From positions 1 through 64,000 of the forward strand of contig CAYHGE010000009.1 of NCBI GenBank assembly GCA_964355945.1: a stretch of DNA of 64,000 nt, in the 5' to 3' direction. The notes under the pieces were generated by a model. The model ran no database searches. It was not told the DNA's origin and was given only the letters and a program-made list of their open reading frames with translations. The DNA comes from CAIVAT01 sp964355945. Its GTDB lineage: Bacteria; Bacteroidota; Bacteroidia; Bacteroidales; FEN-979. The position numbers and the translations under genes are program-made. Positions within the stretch are counted from its first letter, which is position 1. Every line of letters starts with the position of its first letter. Shown one piece after another: positions 61,579-64,000 of the stretch.

Positions 61579-62994
61579 ATGCGAATTTCAAGGTTTTGTC
61601 TGTATGGCGCTGTTGTTGGAATGATTTTAGTTGGTTTTCTCTCCTGCAGAAAAAAGGATAAGGTTGATTCGAATCCCTCGCTGGTACTTGCTTTTTCGAC
61701 CGATACTGTTTTTTTCGACACTGTTTTTCCCACCGTAGGGTCAATTACCAAAAGGCTGATTGTTTATAATCCGAATAACAACAAAGTTAACATTTCCACA
61801 ATTCGTCTTGCCGGTGGCCAGGCTTCCAGTTACCGTATCAACATCAACGGTACACCTGAAATGAGTGCCTCCGACATTGAAATCCCGGGGGAAGACAGTA
61901 TTTTCATTTTTGTCAGAGTTACCATTGATCCGCACAATCAGAATACCCCGTTCGTTGTGAGTGATTCGCTTGAGTTCGTCACAAATGGAAACCTTCAGAA
62001 TGTGCGTTTGGTTGCATGGGGACGGGATGCGTTTTTTTACCGGAAGGCAACCCTGAAAGGCGCCATTGTCTGGGACAGTTTGAAAGCACATGTAATTTAC
62101 GAATCATTGCGCCTAGATAAAAATTCCACACTGACCATTATGCCAGGCACCCGGGTCTATTTTCACAAGGATGCTTACCTGGCGGTTGCCAGGCAATCTA
62201 CACTGAAAGTTGCAGGAACCCCCGACCATCTAGTAAGGTTTCAGGGGGACAGGATGGACCCGTTTTATAAGGACCTGCCAGGGCAATGGGGTGGTATATA
62301 TCTTGAAAAGGGCAGTGTTGACAATGAGATAGAATACGCTTTTATAAAGAATGGGATGTTTGGCCTGGCCTTGGATTCGATGGGGAGGGCATCGGCACCT
62401 TTACTCAGCATCCGCAACAGCATTATTCAAAACATGGCCTCAGTCGGGATTTATGCTGACTTCAGTTCCATCACTGCAATTAATTGCGTGATCGGTGATT
62501 GCGGCGGAAACTGCCTTTCAGTCAATAATGGAGGATCGTATGACTTCAAGTATCTGACTGTTGGAAACTATTGGTTTACGTCTGTCAGGCGTTCTGCCTC
62601 TGTATACCTGAGCAACCATGGATATGATTCATTGGGAACTCCAACACACAACCCATTGTCAAAGGCTTTATTTACCAATGCGATCATATACGGGTCGAAT
62701 GATGATGAGATCGAACTTGATTCTGTGGTACTCTCACCTTTTGAATACACCTTTGATCATGCCATTCTGAAAACCGGGCTTAAAACATCAAATCAAATAA
62801 GGTATATTGATTGTATGATCAATAAGGATCCGAAATTTGTCGATGCCGCACTGTTGAATTATAAGATCGACAGCATATCTCCTGCTATTAAAGCCGGCAA
62901 AGACCTTGGAATTCCTTATGACAAGGATATACTTGGTGTTGTTAGGGGTGAATTTCCGGCGTTGGGGGCGTATGAGTATGTAAAAAAAGAATAA
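61579..62994 (+). CDS. Right-handed beta-helix lipoprotein
   Basis: From ATG 61579 the 471 residues start with a lipoprotein signal ending GFLSC (Cys22). An immunoglobulin-like or HYDIN-type N-terminal domain (about 35-150) precedes a parallel beta-helix (about 165-440) with repeats such as PLLSIRNSIIQNMASVGIYA and SITAINCVIGDCGGNCLSV. The C-terminus has the phrase PALGAYEYV common to such Bacteroidota proteins. No catalytic motif is evident; it may bind a polysaccharide at the cell surface. A 16-base repeat starts within its last codons. Confidence 0.82.
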   Translation: MRISRFCLYGAVVGMILVGFLSCRKKDKVDSNPSLVLAFSTDTVFFDTVFPTVGSITKRLIVYNPNNNKVNISTIRLAGGQASSYRININGTPEMSASDIEIPGEDSIFIFVRVTIDPHNQNTPFVVSDSLEFVTNGNLQNVRLVAWGRDAFFYRKATLKGAIVWDSLKAHVIYESLRLDKNSTLTIMPGTRVYFHKDAYLAVARQSTLKVAGTPDHLVRFQGDRMDPFYKDLPGQWGGIYLEKGSVDNEIEYAFIKNGMFGLALDSMGRASAPLLSIRNSIIQNMASVGIYADFSSITAINCVIGDCGGNCLSVNNGGSYDFKYLTVGNYWFTSVRRSASVYLSNHGYDSLGTPTHNPLSKALFTNAIIYGSNDDEIELDSVVLSPFEYTFDHAILKTGLKTSNQIRYIDCMINKDPKFVDAALLNYKIDSISPAIKAGKDLGIPYDKDILGVVRGEFPALGAYEYVKKE

Positions 62995-63026
62995 CGAATA
63001 TTGAATATTGAATAACGAATGTTGAA
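62990..63026. repeat. Imperfect direct repeat AATAACGAAT(A/G)TTGAA
   Basis: AATAACGAATATTGAA (62990-63005) and AATAACGAATGTTGAA (63011-63026) differ by one base and are five bases apart. The first copy supplies the stop codon of the lipoprotein gene. Confidence 0.8.
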
Positions 63027-63043
63027 GTGGGGATTACTCCACT
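63026..63043. terminator. Hairpin between convergent genes
   Basis: AGTGGGG-atta-CTCCACT pairs over seven bases with one G-U, between the lipoprotein gene and convergent sucD. There is no T-run on either side, so termination activity is uncertain. Confidence 0.4.
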
Positions 63044-63065
63044 GGCTCGTTAAATCACAGTTAAG

Positions 63066-63938
63066 TTACTTCCTTAAGGCTTCGAGCATTGCGGTTCCCA
63101 GGTCGGCGGGAGAATCTACCACCATTACACCACATTCCCTCAGTATCTCCTTTTTAGCTTCAGCAGTATCTGACTTTCCTCCGACGATGGCGCCAGCATG
63201 GCCCATGGTACGGCCTTTGGGCGCAGTAGCCCCGGCGATGAAACTTACGACAGGTTTTGTTCCATGCTGCTGGATCCAGTATCCGGCATCTGTTTCCATG
63301 TTTCCTCCAATCTCCCCGATCATGATGATCCCTTCTGTATCAGGATCTTCCATAAAGAGTTGAACGGCTTCTACAATGGTGGTACCCGGGATGGGGTCCC
63401 CTCCTATTCCGATCATGGTGGTTTGGCCGAGTCCAACCTTGGTAATCTGATCAACAGCCTCATAAGACAATGTTCCTGAGCGGGATACGATACCAATGGA
63501 ACCCGGTTTGTGAATAAATCCGGGCATGATCCCGATTTTTGTACTTGGCGGTGTGATGATTCCGGGGCAATTAGGACCTATCATCCTTATTCCCTGACAT
63601 TTGAGATATTCTTTAACAGCAATCATATCTTTTACCGGAATCCCTTCGGTAATACAAACAATAACGCCGATACCTGCATCGGCTGCTTCAAGGATGGCAT
63701 CCGCCGCAACAGGGGGTGGCACAAAAATGATGGATACATTCGCACCTGTTGCTTTCACAGCCTCAGCTACCGTGTTGAAAACAGGCCTGTCGAGATGGGT
63801 CTGGCCACCTTTTCCCGGAGTTACCCCGCCAGCCACATTGGTACCATACTCAATCATCTGACCTGCATGAAACGAACCTTCATGGCCGGTGATGCCCTGA
63901 ACGATAACGATGGAATTTTTGTCAACTAAGATGCTCAT
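63066..63938 (-). CDS. sucD: Succinyl-CoA synthetase subunit alpha
   Basis: SucD carries the phosphohistidine that couples succinyl-CoA to nucleotide triphosphate formation in the TCA cycle. The 290 residues have the CoA-binding N-terminal domain (IVQGITGHEGSFHAGQMIEY), GPNCPGIITP (121-130), and active-site His247 in GRTMGHAGAIV, one off E. coli His246. sucC is not in the window; in many Bacteroidota the two are apart. It starts at ATG 63938, six bases downstream of a heptamer repeat. Confidence 0.96.
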   Translation of the reverse strand: MSILVDKNSIVIVQGITGHEGSFHAGQMIEYGTNVAGGVTPGKGGQTHLDRPVFNTVAEAVKATGANVSIIFVPPPVAADAILEAADAGIGVIVCITEGIPVKDMIAVKEYLKCQGIRMIGPNCPGIITPPSTKIGIMPGFIHKPGSIGIVSRSGTLSYEAVDQITKVGLGQTTMIGIGGDPIPGTTIVEAVQLFMEDPDTEGIIMIGEIGGNMETDAGYWIQQHGTKPVVSFIAGATAPKGRTMGHAGAIVGGKSDTAEAKKEILRECGVMVVDSPADLGTAMLEALRK

Positions 63939-63943
63939 GGGGG

Positions 63944-63976
63944 ATTTACGATTTACGATTTACGATTTACGATTTA
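63944..63976. repeat. Tandem heptamer repeat (ATTTACG) before sucD
   Basis: Four perfect ATTTACG units (63944-63971) and a partial ATTTA (63972-63976) lie 6 to 38 bases upstream of the sucD start codon. The same motif precedes the GT4 gene. Copy number may vary between relatives by slippage. Confidence 0.88.
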
Positions 63977-64000
63977 AGGATAGCAGGCAATACTGGATTT

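Noticed and set aside
63944..63976. CRISPR array or mobile element end
   Set aside because: Units are seven bases with no spacers and no terminal inverted repeats or cas genes.
1..64000. tRNA, rRNA, CRISPR, phage or toxin-antitoxin loci
   Set aside because: I looked through intergenic gaps on both strands and found no cloverleaf, rRNA stretch or matching gene families. Small structured RNAs could be missed by eye.

Overview
The window is a stretch of core chromosome from a member of the Bacteroidota, most likely a Bacteroidales-like lineage recovered as a metagenome or draft assembly (there are two runs of exactly 100 N). The evidence is lineage-typical proteins (short Bacteroidota-type RpoZ, DUF4835, the alternative GlmU-like nucleotidyltransferase, Lys-type SerA, long ClpC), three proteins with type IX secretion C-terminal sorting domains, and many upstream regions carrying the Bacteroidota -7 promoter word TAnnTTTG, a few with TTG/TTTG 18-20 bp further upstream. 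Shine-Dalgarno sequences are nearly absent. I found no rRNA, tRNA, CRISPR array, insertion sequence, prophage or defence island.

Layout. 1-5.7 kb: a partial TPR protein and gyrA on the minus strand, divergent from clpC. 5.7-11.4 kb: a five-gene minus-strand operon, etfB-etfA-membrane Fe-S protein-CCG Fe-S protein-acyl-CoA dehydrogenase, which reads as a route for electrons from acyl-CoA to the quinone pool. 11.4-17.5 kb: fabI, then bamD-rpoZ-coaBC-DUF4835-recN. The first N run interrupts DUF4835, but 55 identical bases on both sides show it to be an unmerged contig overlap. 17.6-19.3 kb: a PLP-dependent alpha-oxoamine synthase-like gene and a membrane protein, both cut by the second N run. 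19.4-29.1 kb: DUF6913-like gene-dapA-secreted M14 peptidase, a metallo-beta-lactamase-fold hydrolase, an oligopeptide-binding lipoprotein, and two tandem secreted M1 aminopeptidases. 29.1-34.4 kb: lon, a GlmU-like gene, rpmE2 with a clean promoter and terminator, and a LuxC-like acyl-CoA reductase.

34.6-39.6 kb: a secreted orphan followed by serC-serA-(four-helix protein)-DUF1015, a serine biosynthesis neighbourhood. 39.6-43.8 kb: an LtaS-like membrane sulfatase-fold enzyme divergent from a YggS-type PLP protein, then prmC divergent from a YigZ-family gene. 43.8-49.6 kb: an AT-rich 395-base intergenic region, dnaA, low-molecular-weight phosphatase, threonine dehydratase-like enzyme, RsmI-like methyltransferase, and an ABC ATPase/permease pair. 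49.6-61.5 kb: a minus-strand run whose core is a glycogen module (GH133 debranching enzyme, GT4, GH57, and a 1417-residue glycogen synthase/phosphorylase fusion), followed by a FabG-like reductase and a von Willebrand A membrane protein. 61.6-64 kb: a beta-helix lipoprotein and sucD.

I see no obvious undescribed multi-gene system. The best leads are the DUF1015 protein with a DGHHR motif beside serA/serC, a structured serA leader with a serine-containing micro-ORF, the synthase-phosphorylase fusion, and heptamer tandem repeats placed just before start codons.
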